Below are positions 46,693-56,294 of a DNA stretch of 64,000 nucleotides, in pieces. Each line of letters opens with the position of its first letter. Positions within the stretch are counted from its first letter, which is position 1. The notes under the pieces were generated by a model. That model worked only from the letters and a program-made list of their open reading frames with translations, was not told where the DNA came from and did not search any database. Source of the stretch: Herbaspirillum seropedicae (lineage in GTDB: Bacteria; Pseudomonadota; Gammaproteobacteria; Burkholderiales; Burkholderiaceae_D); assembly GCF_001040945.1 (NCBI RefSeq), contig NZ_CP011930.1, positions 1,897,696 to 1,961,695 on the forward strand, read 5' to 3'. The position numbers and the translations under genes were made by a program.

Positions 46693-47613
46693 ATGACAAA
46701 GAAGACCATCGCAACCTATGCTCTGTGCGCCCTGGCGCTGGGCCTTGCCCTGTTGGGCGCGGCCCCGGCTCGCGCTCAGGCGCAGCACCTGGTCATCGGC
46801 GGCAAGAACTTCACTGAGCAATTGCTGCTCTCGGACATGACCGCCCAGTACCTGCGCGCCAAGGGCTATGACACCGAACTGAAGAACGGCCTGGGCACCA
46901 CCCTGATGCGCTCGGCGCTCGAAAGCGGGCAGCTCGACATCGTCTGGGACTACACCGGTACCGCCCTGATCGTCTACAACCACATCGAGGACAAGCTCGA
47001 CCCCGACCAGATCTACCAGAAGGTCAAGGAGCTGGACGCGCCGCGCGGCCTGACCTGGCTGAACCAGTCCGAGCTGAACAACACCTATGCCTTCGCCATG
47101 CCACGCGCACTGGCCGACAAGTACAACATCCACTCGCTGCAAGACCTGGCCAAGCGCATCAACGAAGATGACAAGGAAGGCGGCCAACCGCACCTCATGG
47201 GCGTGGACTACGAGTTCGCCTCGCGCCCTGACGGCCTGGGACCGATGCAGCAACTGTATGGCTTCAAGCTCGATCGCAGCGAGGTCAAGCAGATGGACCC
47301 GGGACTGGTCTACACGGCGCTGAAGAATGAACAATTGTTCGTCGGCCTGACCTACGCTTCGGATGGCCGCATCAAGGGCTTCGACCTGCAACTGCTGGAG
47401 GACGACAAGGGCTACTTCGCCGCCTACAAGGCCACCCCGGTGGTGCGCCAGGAGATCCTGGCCAAGCATCCCAAGCTGGCCGAACAACTCAACGAGCTGG
47501 CCGCCAAGATCGACACCGCCACCATGACGGAGTTGAACAAGCGCGTCGACATTGATCAGGAGCCGGTCGCCAAGGTGGCCGCCGACTTCCTCAAGCAAGC
47601 CGGCCTGATCTGA
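46693..47613 (+). CDS. Osmoprotectant ABC transporter substrate-binding protein (OpuAC/ProX-like)
   Basis: This 306-residue periplasmic protein has a clear signal peptide ending near ARAQA (residue 31). The mature part opens with IGGKNFTEQLLLSDM, the hallmark of OpuC/OsmF-type binding proteins, followed by LDIVWDYTGTAL, ASRPDGLG and FVGLTYASDGR. A second helix-rich lobe follows. It is 76 bases after the first permease. It binds quaternary ammonium compounds or related osmolytes, with exact ligands unknown. Confidence 0.94.
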   Translation: MTKKTIATYALCALALGLALLGAAPARAQAQHLVIGGKNFTEQLLLSDMTAQYLRAKGYDTELKNGLGTTLMRSALESGQLDIVWDYTGTALIVYNHIEDKLDPDQIYQKVKELDAPRGLTWLNQSELNNTYAFAMPRALADKYNIHSLQDLAKRINEDDKEGGQPHLMGVDYEFASRPDGLGPMQQLYGFKLDRSEVKQMDPGLVYTALKNEQLFVGLTYASDGRIKGFDLQLLEDDKGYFAAYKATPVVRQEILAKHPKLAEQLNELAAKIDTATMTELNKRVDIDQEPVAKVAADFLKQAGLI

Positions 47614-47622
47614 GGAGGGACC

Positions 47623-48273
47623 ATGAACATCTTCCAATACCTGCAATCGGACTGGCCCAACATCCTTGAACTGACGCTGCAGCACCTGAAGCTGGTGGGC
47701 ATCGCGGTGAGCCTGGCCATCGCCATCGGTGTGCCGCTGGGCATCCTGATCGTGCGCGTGCGCTGGCTGGCCGGCCCGCTCATGGGGCTGGCCACCATCG
47801 TGCTGACGCTGCCCTCGATTGCCCTGTTCGGCCTGATGATCCCGCTGTTCTCGAAATTCGGCGCGGGCATCGGCCCCTTGCCCGCCATTACCGCCGTGTT
47901 CCTGTATTCGCTGTTGCCGATCATGCGCAACACCTATCTGGCGCTGGAAAACATCGAAGCCGGCATCAAGGAAGCCGGCATCGGCATCGGCATGACCTTC
48001 TGGCAGCGCCTGCGCATGGTGGACCTGCCGCTGGCCGTGCCGGTGATCCTGGGCGGGGTGCGTACGGCCGTGGTGATGAACATCGGCGTGATGGCCATTG
48101 CGGCCATCATCGGCGCTGGCGGCCTGGGCGTGCTGATCCTGCACGCCATCAGCCAGAGCAATATGCAAAAACTCGTGGTGGGCGCGGTGATGATCAGCGT
48201 GCTGGCCATCATCGCGGACACCCTGCTGCAACGTCTGCAGAAAATCCTGACACCGAAAGGAGTACAAAAATGA
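47623..48273 (+). CDS. Osmoprotectant ABC transporter permease (second)
   Basis: This 216-residue permease has about five or six membrane helices and the ATPase-contact loop EAGIGIGMTFWQRLRMVDLPLA, followed by GGVRTAVVMNIGVMAIAAIIGAGGLG, the typical end of OpuBD/OpuCD permeases. It is 9 bases after the binding-protein gene and overlaps the ATPase gene by four bases (ATGA). It forms a heterodimer with the permease encoded at 45903. Confidence 0.94.
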   Translation: MNIFQYLQSDWPNILELTLQHLKLVGIAVSLAIAIGVPLGILIVRVRWLAGPLMGLATIVLTLPSIALFGLMIPLFSKFGAGIGPLPAITAVFLYSLLPIMRNTYLALENIEAGIKEAGIGIGMTFWQRLRMVDLPLAVPVILGGVRTAVVMNIGVMAIAAIIGAGGLGVLILHAISQSNMQKLVVGAVMISVLAIIADTLLQRLQKILTPKGVQK

Positions 48274-49403
48274 TAGCACTGGACCAACTGAGCAAGACCT
48301 ACACCCAAAAGGACGGCACTCAGGTCAAGGCGGTGGACGCCGTCAGCCTGAAGGTGGCCGAAGGCGAGATCTGCGTCTTCCTCGGCCCCTCCGGATGCGG
48401 CAAGACCACCACCCTGAAGATGATCAATCGTCTGATCAACCCGACCTCCGGTCGCGTGCTGTTGAACGGTCAGGACACCTCGGGCATCGATGAAGTGGAA
48501 CTGCGCCGCCATATCGGCTACGTGATCCAGCAGATCGGTCTGTTCCCCAACATGACCATCGAAGAAAACATCACCATCGTCCCGCGCCTGTTGGGCTGGG
48601 ACAAGAAGCGCTGCCAGGAGCGCGCCACCGAGCTCATGGCCATGGTGGCGCTGGACCCGAAGAAGTTCTTGAAGCGCTATCCGCGTGAACTGTCCGGCGG
48701 CCAGCAACAGCGTATCGGGGTCATCCGCGCGCTCGCTGCAGATGCGCCGGTGCTGCTGATGGACGAACCCTTCGGCGCGGTCGATCCGATCAATCGCGAA
48801 TCGATCCAGAACGAGTTCTTCCAGATGCAGCGCCAGCTGAACAAGACCGTCATCATGGTCAGCCACGACATCGACGAAGCCATCAAGCTGGGCGACAAGG
48901 TAGCCGTCTTCCGTGCCGGCAAGCTGGTGCAGTTCGACAATCCGGATACCTTGCTAGCCCGTCCCAAGGATGATTTCGTCAGCGCCTTCGTGGGCCAGGA
49001 TCACACCTTGAAGCGTCTGCTGCTGGTGCGCGCTGGCGAAGCCGCGACCACGCCGCCTACGGCCCATCCGGATGTCTCCTGTGACCAGGCCCTGGCGCTG
49101 ATGGATGACCAGGATTCGCGCTATCTCACCATCATCGATGCCGACAACCGCGCGCTGGGTTATCTCACCCGCCGCGATGTGCGCGGCAGTACCGGGGTGG
49201 CCGAGGACAAGGTGCGTCCGTTCACCATGAATGCCGATCCGGATGAGAACCTGCGCGTGGTGCTCTCCAAGATGTACAAGCACAGCACCAGCTGGATGCC
49301 GGTCATCGCCAACGACGGCAGTTACGTGGGTGAAGTCACGCAGGATTCCATCGCCAGCTATCTCAGCTCGGGCAAGTCGCGCGGGATGGCGATGGCGGCT
49401 TGA
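48270..49403 (+). CDS. Osmoprotectant ABC transporter ATPase with CBS domains
   Basis: This 377-residue protein has an ABC ATPase (Walker A GPSGCGKTT, Q-loop VIQQIGLFPN, signature LSGGQQQRIG, Walker B VLLMDEPFGA, switch His in VSHDIDEA). A C-terminal pair of CBS domains follows (about 250-370: ALALMDDQDSRYLTIIDADN, SSYMP-like TSWMPVIANDG). In OpuA-type importers the CBS pair senses ionic strength or c-di-AMP and gates transport. It is the last gene of the operon and is followed by a terminator. Confidence 0.95.
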   Translation: MIALDQLSKTYTQKDGTQVKAVDAVSLKVAEGEICVFLGPSGCGKTTTLKMINRLINPTSGRVLLNGQDTSGIDEVELRRHIGYVIQQIGLFPNMTIEENITIVPRLLGWDKKRCQERATELMAMVALDPKKFLKRYPRELSGGQQQRIGVIRALAADAPVLLMDEPFGAVDPINRESIQNEFFQMQRQLNKTVIMVSHDIDEAIKLGDKVAVFRAGKLVQFDNPDTLLARPKDDFVSAFVGQDHTLKRLLLVRAGEAATTPPTAHPDVSCDQALALMDDQDSRYLTIIDADNRALGYLTRRDVRGSTGVAEDKVRPFTMNADPDENLRVVLSKMYKHSTSWMPVIANDGSYVGEVTQDSIASYLSSGKSRGMAMAA

Positions 49404-49445
49404 TCATCGGCCATCGGCCATCGGCAAGCCGATGGGAAGCACAGC

Positions 49446-49474
49446 AAGGGCAATGCATAGGCATTGCCCTTTTT
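49446..49474 (+). terminator. Rho-independent terminator of the osmoprotectant operon
   Basis: AAGGGCAATGC (49446-49456), ATAG loop, GCATTGCCCTT (49461-49471), then TTT. It ends exactly where the convergent LysR gene ends. Confidence 0.88.
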
Positions 49475-50367
49475 CATTGTGCGTGCTTGAGGTCGTCCAG
49501 GAAGGCCGCCACGATGGGCTCCCTGGCGCGGCTGCGATGGGTCACCACGCTGATGCCCACGTCATAGGCCAGCTTGGCCCGGTTCAGCGCCCGCATCTGG
49601 CCGCGCGCCTCGTACTGGCGGCCCATTTCCTCGGGCAGATAGCCCAGGTGCTGGCCGGAGAGGATGAGGATGGACATGGCTTCCATGTTGCCGGTCACGG
49701 CCATGATGTTGCGCTGTTGCAGCGGCAGGTGTTCGGGTGGCACCGGATAGTCGCGCCAGGCCCAGGCGTAGTCTGCGGCCTGCTCCGGCTCGATCTCGCC
49801 GGGCTGGTCGAATAGCGGATGGGGTGGGGCGCAATAGGCTAGCTGGCGCTCCAGCATCAGGGGGGTGTAGTGCAAGGCTGTGACGCGCCGCCAGAAGTAA
49901 CCGAGGGCGACCTGGATGGCGCCATTGAGGAGCATCTCTTCCAGTTCGCCGGGCGTGCGCACCAGCAGCTCCAGGCGCACCGCCTCGTCGCGCTGGCGGA
50001 AGCGGCGGATCACCTCGGCCAGGCGGTGGTTATGCTGCGCCGGAGTATGGCCCATCAGGCCGATGGCGAGGGTGCCGACCAGGCGCTTGTCGAGGTTGCG
50101 CGCCTGCATGCCGAATTCGTCGAGCGCATCCATCATGCGCCTTGCCGCGTCGGCAAACTTTTCTCCCTTGGCCGTCAGCCTGAAGCCGGCCCGGCCACGC
50201 TCGCAGAGGCGATATCCGAGTCGGGTCTCCAGCGAATTCAACTGTGTACTGATGGTGGACTGGCCCACGTTGAGCCGGGCCTGGGCAGCCGAGACGCCGT
50301 GCGAATCGACCACGGCCAGGAAGACGCGGATCAGGCGCAGGTCCAGATCAAAGATGTTGGTGAGCAT
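49474..50367 (-). CDS. LysR-family regulator, probable regulator of guanidinobutyrase
   Basis: This 297-residue protein has an N-terminal winged helix (about 8-65: LRLIRVFLAVVDSHGVSAAQARL, STISTQLNSLETRLGYRLCERG) and a periplasmic-binding-like effector domain (about 95-295). It is divergent from the guanidinobutyrase gene with a perfect palindrome between them. In Pseudomonas aeruginosa the LysR protein GbuR lies next to gbuA and activates it with 4-guanidinobutyrate, so the same pairing is likely here. The effector is inferred. Confidence 0.88.
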   Translation of the reverse strand: MLTNIFDLDLRLIRVFLAVVDSHGVSAAQARLNVGQSTISTQLNSLETRLGYRLCERGRAGFRLTAKGEKFADAARRMMDALDEFGMQARNLDKRLVGTLAIGLMGHTPAQHNHRLAEVIRRFRQRDEAVRLELLVRTPGELEEMLLNGAIQVALGYFWRRVTALHYTPLMLERQLAYCAPPHPLFDQPGEIEPEQAADYAWAWRDYPVPPEHLPLQQRNIMAVTGNMEAMSILILSGQHLGYLPEEMGRQYEARGQMRALNRAKLAYDVGISVVTHRSRAREPIVAAFLDDLKHAQ

Positions 50368-50397
50368 GATGGAGAGGGGATGGGCGTTCCTGTGATT

Positions 50398-50421
50398 TTA
50401 CATCGATAAAAATCGATGTAA
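50398..50421. promoter_or_regulatory. Perfect palindromic operator between the LysR gene and gbuA
   Basis: TTACATCGAT (50398-50407) and ATCGATGTAA (50412-50421) are perfect 10-bp inverted repeats around AAAA. The T-N11-A pattern expected of LysR recognition sites occurs inside. A CATCG half-site follows near 50430. It lies 30 bases upstream of the LysR start and 83 bases upstream of gbuA. Confidence 0.75.
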
Positions 50422-50504
50422 GTGACGCAACATCGCTATATTTCACTGCTGCAAGCCTCGCTAGAATCGATCCCATCTCAGCCGAACTGCAAGGATGAAT
50501 ATCG

Positions 50505-51458
50505 ATGGAACACGCACTTTACCAACCTCTCGGGGGCAACGTGATGCCCCGTTTTGGCGGCATCGCCACCATGATGCGATTGCCGCATGTGGAAGATCCG
50601 GCCGGGCTGGATGTGGGTTTTGTCGGCGTGCCGCTGGACATCGGCACCTCCAACCGTTCCGGTACGCGCTTCGGGCCACGCCAGATCCGCACGGAATCCG
50701 TGCTGCTGCGCCCCTACAACATGGCCACCCGCGCCGCGCCTTTCGATTCGCTGAAGGTGGCTGACCTGGGCGACGTGGCCTTGAATCCGTACAGCCTGCT
50801 GGATTCGGTGCGCATGATCGAAGAGGCCTATGACCGCATCTACGCCACCGGCTGCAAGACCATCAGCCTGGGCGGCGACCACACCCTGACACTCCCCATC
50901 CTGCGCGCCCTGGCGCGCTATCGCGGCCCGGTAGGGCTGATCCATGTGGATGCCCATGCCGACGTCAACGACACCATGAACGGCGAGAAGATCGCCCACG
51001 GCACACCGTTCCGCCGCGCCTTCGAGGAGGGCTTGCTGGACCCGCAGCGGGTGGTGCAGATCGGTTTGCGCGGCACCGGCTATCATGCCGATGACTTCGA
51101 CTGGTGCCGCGCCCAGGGTTTTCGCGTGGTGCAGGCCGAAGAATGCTGGCATCGTTCGCTGGCGCCGTTGATGGAAGAGGTGCGCGCGCAGATGGGCGAT
51201 GGCCCGGTCTACCTGACCTTTGATATCGACGGCTTGGACCCCGCCTTTGCACCCGGCACCGGCACGCCGGAAATTGGCGGGCTGACGGTGCAGCAGGGAC
51301 TGGAGATCATCCGTGGCTGCAAGGGACTCGATATCGTTTCGGCCGATGTGGTCGAGGTTTCGCCTCCCTATGACCAGGCCGGAACCACCGCGCTGGTGGC
51401 GGCTAACCTGGCCTATGAGATGTTGTGCATCCTGCCGGGCGTGACATACCGGACCTGA
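50505..51458 (+). CDS. gbuA: Guanidinobutyrase-type ureohydrolase
   Basis: This enzyme splits 4-guanidinobutyrate to urea and 4-aminobutyrate in arginine breakdown. The 317-residue protein shows the binuclear manganese site: His126 (GGDHT), Asp149, His151 and Asp153 (DAHAD), Asp240 and Asp242 (DIDGLDP). The opening QPLGGNVMPRFGGIATMMR and the block QAEECWH are typical of Pseudomonas GbuA rather than agmatinase SpeB. Guanidinopropionase (GpuA) is close and cannot be excluded. The divergent LysR gene supports the guanidino-acid role. A terminator shared with the convergent GNAT gene follows. Confidence 0.85.
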   Translation: MEHALYQPLGGNVMPRFGGIATMMRLPHVEDPAGLDVGFVGVPLDIGTSNRSGTRFGPRQIRTESVLLRPYNMATRAAPFDSLKVADLGDVALNPYSLLDSVRMIEEAYDRIYATGCKTISLGGDHTLTLPILRALARYRGPVGLIHVDAHADVNDTMNGEKIAHGTPFRRAFEEGLLDPQRVVQIGLRGTGYHADDFDWCRAQGFRVVQAEECWHRSLAPLMEEVRAQMGDGPVYLTFDIDGLDPAFAPGTGTPEIGGLTVQQGLEIIRGCKGLDIVSADVVEVSPPYDQAGTTALVAANLAYEMLCILPGVTYRT

Positions 51459-51478
51459 AGGAGCAGGTCGTAAAACGA

Positions 51479-51510
51479 AAAACGCCCGCATCAACCGATG
51501 CGGGCGTTTT
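51479..51510. terminator. Bidirectional Rho-independent terminator
   Basis: AACGCCCGCATC (51481-51492), AACC loop, GATGCGGGCGTT (51497-51508), flanked by A on the left and T on the right. It serves gbuA on the plus strand and the GNAT gene on the minus strand. Confidence 0.9.
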
Positions 51511-51535
51511 CTTTCAGGCAGGCAGTCTGGTCTTT

Positions 51536-52021
51536 TCAGGCCAATGGCTTGTGCATGAACATGGCCTTGCCGGTCTCGGCCTTCAACTCATAGCCTTCGA
51601 AGCCGCAGGCGCGATACAGCGAGCGCGCTACGGTATTGCCTTCCAATACCTCCAGCGTAAGCTTGCAGCAACCCAGCTTGCGCGCCTCTTCCTCGACCGC
51701 AGCCAGGAGCTGCTTGGCCAGGCCCTGGCCGCGATAGGCTGGCATCACGGCCAGGTCATGCACGTTCAGCAGGGGGTGGCAGGCGAAGGTGGAAAAACCT
51801 TCGATGCAGGTGGCCAGGCCGGCCGGCGTATCGCCATCGAAGGCCAGGAAGACATGGGCAGTGGGACGTTTCTTCAGCTCGGCTGCCAGGTTCTCGCGCA
51901 CGTAGTCGGAGAGCTGCTTGCCGCCGCCCATGGCGTCGGAAGCGTAGGCATTGAGGGTCTCGAACAATGCTGCCGCGTGGGCGGCGTTGCCGAGGTCGGC
52001 CTTGATGACGGAAACACCCAT
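51536..52021 (-). CDS. GNAT-family N-acetyltransferase
   Basis: This 161-residue protein has the acetyl-CoA-binding core: beta strand LLNVHDLAVMPAYRGQGLAKQLL (motif A, R/Q-x-x-G-x-G/A) and LGCCKLTLEVLEGNTVARSLYRACGFEGYE (motif B). The substrate is unknown. It lies 30 bases downstream of the rhlE gene on the same strand and may share its transcript. Confidence 0.9.
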   Translation of the reverse strand: MGVSVIKADLGNAAHAAALFETLNAYASDAMGGGKQLSDYVRENLAAELKKRPTAHVFLAFDGDTPAGLATCIEGFSTFACHPLLNVHDLAVMPAYRGQGLAKQLLAAVEEEARKLGCCKLTLEVLEGNTVARSLYRACGFEGYELKAETGKAMFMHKPLA

Positions 52022-52051
52022 GTCGTCCCTTTGCTGATGAAGATGAGCGCC

Positions 52052-53614
52052 TTACTTGCCCGCTGCGCGCTGGCCGCCATGGGTCAGCGCCGAGGGGCGC
52101 GGACCGCCCTGGCGAGGCTGGCCGGAATTGCGCGGCTGGCTGTTGCCATGAGCCGGCTTGGGGGCGCGGTTGGCGTTGTTGCCACCGTTGCCACCGTTGC
52201 CATTGCCGCCTGCGTTGCCACTGCGTGCGCCCTGGCCATGACCCTGACCGCGTCCGCCATTGCCATTGCCATTGCCATTGGCCGCTGGGCGCGGCTTGGC
52301 AGGCTGGCCGCCATTGCCACCGTTGGCAGGCTTGGCCGGCTTGGCCGCCGCGGCATTGCCGTTGCCATTGGCGGCAGGTTTGCGCGGGGCGCTGCGCTGG
52401 CCACCACGTCCGCCACCGTTCTGGTGACGGCCCTGGCCGCTGCGCAGCTGGATGGGCTGGGGCTTGGCGGTCGGGTCGGGTTCGAAACCGGCGATCACTT
52501 CCACCGGGATCTCGCGCTTGATGAAGCGCTCGATGTCGTGCAACAGGTCGCGCTCGTCGATGCAGACCAGCGAGACCGCTTCGCCGGTAGCGCCGGCACG
52601 ACCGGTGCGGCCGATGCGGTGGACGTAGTCTTCCGGCACGTTGGGGAGGTCATAGTTGACCACGTGCGGCAACTGGTCGATGTCGATGCCGCGGGCGGCG
52701 ATGTCGGTGGCGATCAGGGCGGTCAGCTTGCCGTCCTTGAATTCAGCCAAGGCCTTGGTGCGGGCCGACTGGCTCTTGTTGCCGTGGATGGCCATGGCGG
52801 TGATGCCATCGCGTCCCAGCTGCTCGACCAGCTTGTTGGCGCCGTGCTTGGTGCGGGTGAAGACCAGTACCTGCTTCCACTGGTGGGTCTTGATCAGGTG
52901 CGCCAGCATGGGGTGCTTCTTGTCGCGGTCGACCGGGTGGATCTTCTGGGCGATCACTTCCACGGTGGAGTTGCGGCGCGCCACTTCGATCAGGGCCGGG
53001 TTGTTCAGGAGGCTGTCGGCCAGCTTCTTGATCTCGTCAGCGAAGGTGGCCGAGAACAGCAGGTTCTGGCGCTTGGGCGGCAGTGCTGCCAGCACCTTGC
53101 GGATGTCGCGGATGAAGCCCATGTCCAGCATGCGGTCGGCTTCGTCCAGCACCAGGATCTGGATGTGCTGCAGGTTCACGGTGCCTTGCTGCATGTGGTC
53201 CAGCAGGCGGCCCGGAGTGGCCACCAGGATGTCCACGCCGCGCTTCAACAGCGTGATCTGCGGGTTGATGCCAACACCGCCGAAGATGCAGGCCGAGGTC
53301 AGCGGCAGGTACTTGCCGTACTGGCGCACGCTTTCTTCGACCTGGGCCGCCAGCTCGCGGGTGGGGGCCAGGATCAGGGCACGGATGGGCACATGGCCGT
53401 TGATCTTCTGGCGCGGCATGGCCGAGAGGCGTTGCAGCAGCGGCAGGGTGAAGCCAGCGGTCTTGCCGGTGCCGGTCTGGGCGCCGGCCAGCAGGTCGCC
53501 GCCGGAGAGCACTGCGGGGACGGCCTGGGCCTGGATCGGAGTAGGGGAGGTATAGCCTTGTTCGGAAACGGCACGAACGATTTCGTCGGACAAGCCGAGC
53601 GCGGAAAATGACAT
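52052..53614 (-). CDS. rhlE: DEAD-box RNA helicase RhlE
   Basis: This 520-residue helicase begins [21 protein letters not shown] with the Q motif ([12 protein letters not shown]). It has motif [15 protein letters not shown] ([13 protein letters not shown]), [18 protein letters not shown] and [12 protein letters not shown]. After about residue 385 comes a low-complexity basic tail rich in Gly, Asn, Pro and Lys (NGNGN repeats), which is disordered and probably RNA-binding. RhlE proteins act in ribosome assembly and RNA decay. The start is well set by the conserved N-terminus. Confidence 0.94.
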   Translation of the reverse strand: MSFSALGLSDEIVRAVSEQGYTSPTPIQAQAVPAVLSGGDLLAGAQTGTGKTAGFTLPLLQRLSAMPRQKINGHVPIRALILAPTRELAAQVEESVRQYGKYLPLTSACIFGGVGINPQITLLKRGVDILVATPGRLLDHMQQGTVNLQHIQILVLDEADRMLDMGFIRDIRKVLAALPPKRQNLLFSATFADEIKKLADSLLNNPALIEVARRNSTVEVIAQKIHPVDRDKKHPMLAHLIKTHQWKQVLVFTRTKHGANKLVEQLGRDGITAMAIHGNKSQSARTKALAEFKDGKLTALIATDIAARGIDIDQLPHVVNYDLPNVPEDYVHRIGRTGRAGATGEAVSLVCIDERDLLHDIERFIKREIPVEVIAGFEPDPTAKPQPIQLRSGQGRHQNGGGRGGQRSAPRKPAANGNGNAAAAKPAKPANGGNGGQPAKPRPAANGNGNGNGGRGQGHGQGARSGNAGGNGNGGNGGNNANRAPKPAHGNSQPRNSGQPRQGGPRPSALTHGGQRAAGK

Positions 53615-53781
53615 GAGACTCTGAAAATGGGTTTGGCCTGTGGCCCCGTACGGGCGCCAGTCGCAGGCAAACGGGTTGGAACTTGAGGAGGGCGCGGACT
53701 TGACTGGCTATACGCCGCGCAGGCCGCAGTATAACAGCGCCGCCTGTGGCAGACGTGATTTATTTTCCATTTTTGCCAAGC

Positions 53782-54537
53782 TCATCCAGGCAGGCGGCCC
53801 AGGAAGTCCAGCACCGGCGGCAACACCAGCGCACTCTGCATGAGGCCGCCAAAGTGCGTCACCCCGGGCAGGCTGACGAATTCGGCGCGCGCCAGCCGGG
53901 CGGCGGTGCGCGCTACCGCAGTGTGGCGGGCGTCGGCGTCGCCGCAGAAGAAGAGGCAAGGCAGGTCCATCCTGGCCAGCAGCTCTTCCTGCGAGGGGCG
54001 CGCCTGCTGTGCGGCGGCGGCCAGGGCCACCAGGTCGTTGCCACGGATGAGCATCTTCACCTGGGGCGAAATGGCTTCATCCAGCAAGTCTTCGAAGGCG
54101 GCGATGAAGGCTTCCGGATCAGTGCCGTCGATGCCGCGGAACACTTCCCAACTGCGGTCTTCATAGGGATGCGCCGCGCCCAGGATGAGGCTGCGCAGGC
54201 GTTCCGGCGCCTGCCGCACCAGGCCATAGCCGACCCAGCCACCCAGCGAGTAGCCGAAGAAGTGGGTGCGCTCGACCTGCGCCGCGTCCAGCACGGCCAG
54301 GGCGTCGCGGCAGCGCTGGTGCTGGCTGTAGGCCGCGCTGTCGTGCGGCTTGTCACTCTGGCCATGGCCCAGGGCATCGAAGCTGATGACCCGGTAGTGC
54401 TGGCGCAGCACGTCGGTGAAGCCGAAGAAGCGCCAGGCTTCCAGGCTGCTGGTGAAGCCGTGGTGCAGCAGTAGCGGCGGGCCTTCGCCCTCGACCTGGT
54501 AGTGGATCTTGCGCTGGTCGCTGATGGCAAAGGGCAT
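53782..54537 (-). CDS. Alpha/beta hydrolase
   Basis: This 251-residue protein has the usual order: oxyanion loop LLLHHGFTSSLEAWRFFGF, FDALGHGQSDKP, nucleophile elbow GYSLGGW (Ser about 97), Asp in CLFFCGDADARH and His in GVTHFGG. There is no signal peptide. It resembles small-molecule esterases and C-C hydrolases such as the MhpC group, but the substrate is not identifiable. It lies 8 bases downstream of the VOC gene on the same strand, so the two are an operon. Confidence 0.9.
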   Translation of the reverse strand: MPFAISDQRKIHYQVEGEGPPLLLHHGFTSSLEAWRFFGFTDVLRQHYRVISFDALGHGQSDKPHDSAAYSQHQRCRDALAVLDAAQVERTHFFGYSLGGWVGYGLVRQAPERLRSLILGAAHPYEDRSWEVFRGIDGTDPEAFIAAFEDLLDEAISPQVKMLIRGNDLVALAAAAQQARPSQEELLARMDLPCLFFCGDADARHTAVARTAARLARAEFVSLPGVTHFGGLMQSALVLPPVLDFLGRLPG

Positions 54538-54545
54538 GGCTATCC

Positions 54546-55085
54546 TCAGGGAGTGTCGGACTGCTTCTTGCAGCGGCGCGCCAGCAATTCGCGGGAGCGG
54601 GCGCAGATTTCCTCGGTGCTGAGGTCTTCGATGTGGGTGGCGATGGACCAGACGTGGCCGAAAGGGTCGCGCAGGGTGCCTGAGCGGTCGCCATAGAACT
54701 GGTGTTGCACCGGGCGCAGCTGGACGGCGCCGGCGGCCAGCGCCTGGTTGAAGACGGCATCGACATCGGCGACGTAGATCAGCAGGCTCACGCCCGCTCC
54801 GCCCAGCGTCTGGGGGCTGAAAAAGCCGAGTTCGGGATGTTCGTCAGCCAGCATGATGCGGGCGTCGCCGATCTGGAGTTCGGCATGCCAGATCTTGCCA
54901 TGGGGGCCATCGAGACGCATGATCTCGACCGCATCGAAGGCGCGCTGGTAGAACGCAATGGCCTCGGCCGAGGCATGGACGATCAGGTAGGGGGTGACGC
55001 TATGGTAGCCGGCCGGCAGGGCGCAGGCGGTCGCCGACGCATTGGGCTGGGGCAGCGGCGTAGCCGCGTTGGGCGGGATGGGCAT
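54546..55085 (-). CDS. VOC-family (PhnB/glyoxalase-like) protein
   Basis: This 179-residue protein has one PhnB-type VOC domain: YHSVTPYLIVHASAEAIAFYQRAF at about 23-46, then GKIWHAELQIGDARIMLADEHPE and FYGDRSGTLRDPFGHVWSIATH near the end. PhnB-like proteins often bind metal, but function is usually unknown. The last segment (STEEICARSRELLARRC) is helical. It is co-directional with the following alpha/beta hydrolase gene, 8 bases away. Confidence 0.88.
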   Translation of the reverse strand: MPIPPNAATPLPQPNASATACALPAGYHSVTPYLIVHASAEAIAFYQRAFDAVEIMRLDGPHGKIWHAELQIGDARIMLADEHPELGFFSPQTLGGAGVSLLIYVADVDAVFNQALAAGAVQLRPVQHQFYGDRSGTLRDPFGHVWSIATHIEDLSTEEICARSRELLARRCKKQSDTP

Positions 55086-55184
55086 GTCGTCTCCTCGGTC
55101 ATCGCCGGTAGCGGCACTATAGCAGCAATGCCAGTGCCACCGCAGGGTGGATGACCGGGAGAGTTGCCGGTCAGCAGGGCCGGA

Positions 55185-55982
55185 TCAGGCGAATTCGGAG
55201 AGCAGGTTGACCTGTTGCGCGAAGATCTTGGGGCTGGCGGCGATGACGTCACCCTTGTAGAGGTAGTCGGAGTCGCCCTTGAAGGTGCCCACGATACCGC
55301 CCGCTTCGGTCACCAGCAGGGAGCCGGCGGCGATGTCCCAGGGCTTCAAGCCCTTCTCGAAGAAGCCGTCCAGGCGGCCAGCGGCCACGTAGGCCAGGTC
55401 CAGGGCGGCAGCGCCCGGGCGGCGCAGGCCGGCGCTGTGCTCGGTCATGACCTTGAACATCTTGACGTATTCGTTCAGGCCGTCCAGGTCGCGGAAGGGG
55501 AAACCGGTGCCGATCAGGGCGTCGGCGATCTTGTCGCGCTTGCCTACGCGGATGCGCTTTTCGTTCAGGTAGGCGCCGGCACCCTTGGAGGCGGTGAACA
55601 GGTCGTTGCGGGTGGGGTCGTAGACCACGGCCTGCGTGATGATGCCGCGCTGTTGCAGGGCGATCGAGACGCAGTATTGCGGGAAGCCATGGATGAAGTT
55701 GGTGGTGCCGTCCAGCGGATCGATGATCCAGACGTTCTCGTTTTCATCGTGCAGGTTGTCGGAAGCGCCCGATTCCTCGGCCAGGATGGCGTGGTCGGGG
55801 TAGGCGTTCTTGAGCACGTCGATGATCGCATCCTCGGCTGCCTTGTCCACCTCGGTGACGAAGTCGTTGTGCGACTTCTTCGACACTTTCAGCAGCGACA
55901 CGTCGAAGGACGCGCGGTTGATGATGGTAGCGGCGCGGCGGGCTGCCTTGATCGCCGTATTGAGCATGGGTGGGATGATCAT
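55185..55982 (-). CDS. suhB: Inositol-1-monophosphatase SuhB
   Basis: This 265-residue Mg2+-dependent phosphatase is related to E. coli SuhB, which also takes part in rRNA antitermination. Metal-binding motifs are visible: EES in [18 protein letters not shown] and [17 protein letters not shown]. The start at 55982 gives [16 protein letters not shown], close to E. coli MHPMLN. The ATG at 55967 (MLNTAIK) is an alternative. It is divergent from trmJ, as in many beta- and gammaproteobacteria. Confidence 0.93.
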   Translation of the reverse strand: MIIPPMLNTAIKAARRAATIINRASFDVSLLKVSKKSHNDFVTEVDKAAEDAIIDVLKNAYPDHAILAEESGASDNLHDENENVWIIDPLDGTTNFIHGFPQYCVSIALQQRGIITQAVVYDPTRNDLFTASKGAGAYLNEKRIRVGKRDKIADALIGTGFPFRDLDGLNEYVKMFKVMTEHSAGLRRPGAAALDLAYVAAGRLDGFFEKGLKPWDIAAGSLLVTEAGGIVGTFKGDSDYLYKGDVIAASPKIFAQQVNLLSEFA

Positions 55983-56294
55983 TCCGATGGTTCCGTTAAA
56001 ATTGCGGCCATCGAAGACGATGGCTGCGTTGCTCATCGTCGCCATGGCCGACCAGCCGGCCTTCCGCGACAAGCATGCGAAACGGCTGGCCAGGCGAAAC
56101 CCGGCAGTCAAACCAGTGCGACGATGAAATTAATGAGCGTTGCGCCACCCGCGGCTGTTATGCTTGCGGGTTTGCCAGGCAGTCCAGGGGCAGGGCAACG
56201 GTCATGCACAACGGTCGACCTGGGTTGACCTCGCTGCTGCAATATTGACGTTTTGCCAATATCTGATCCTGGGGCGCGAATCCCGCTATTTTAA

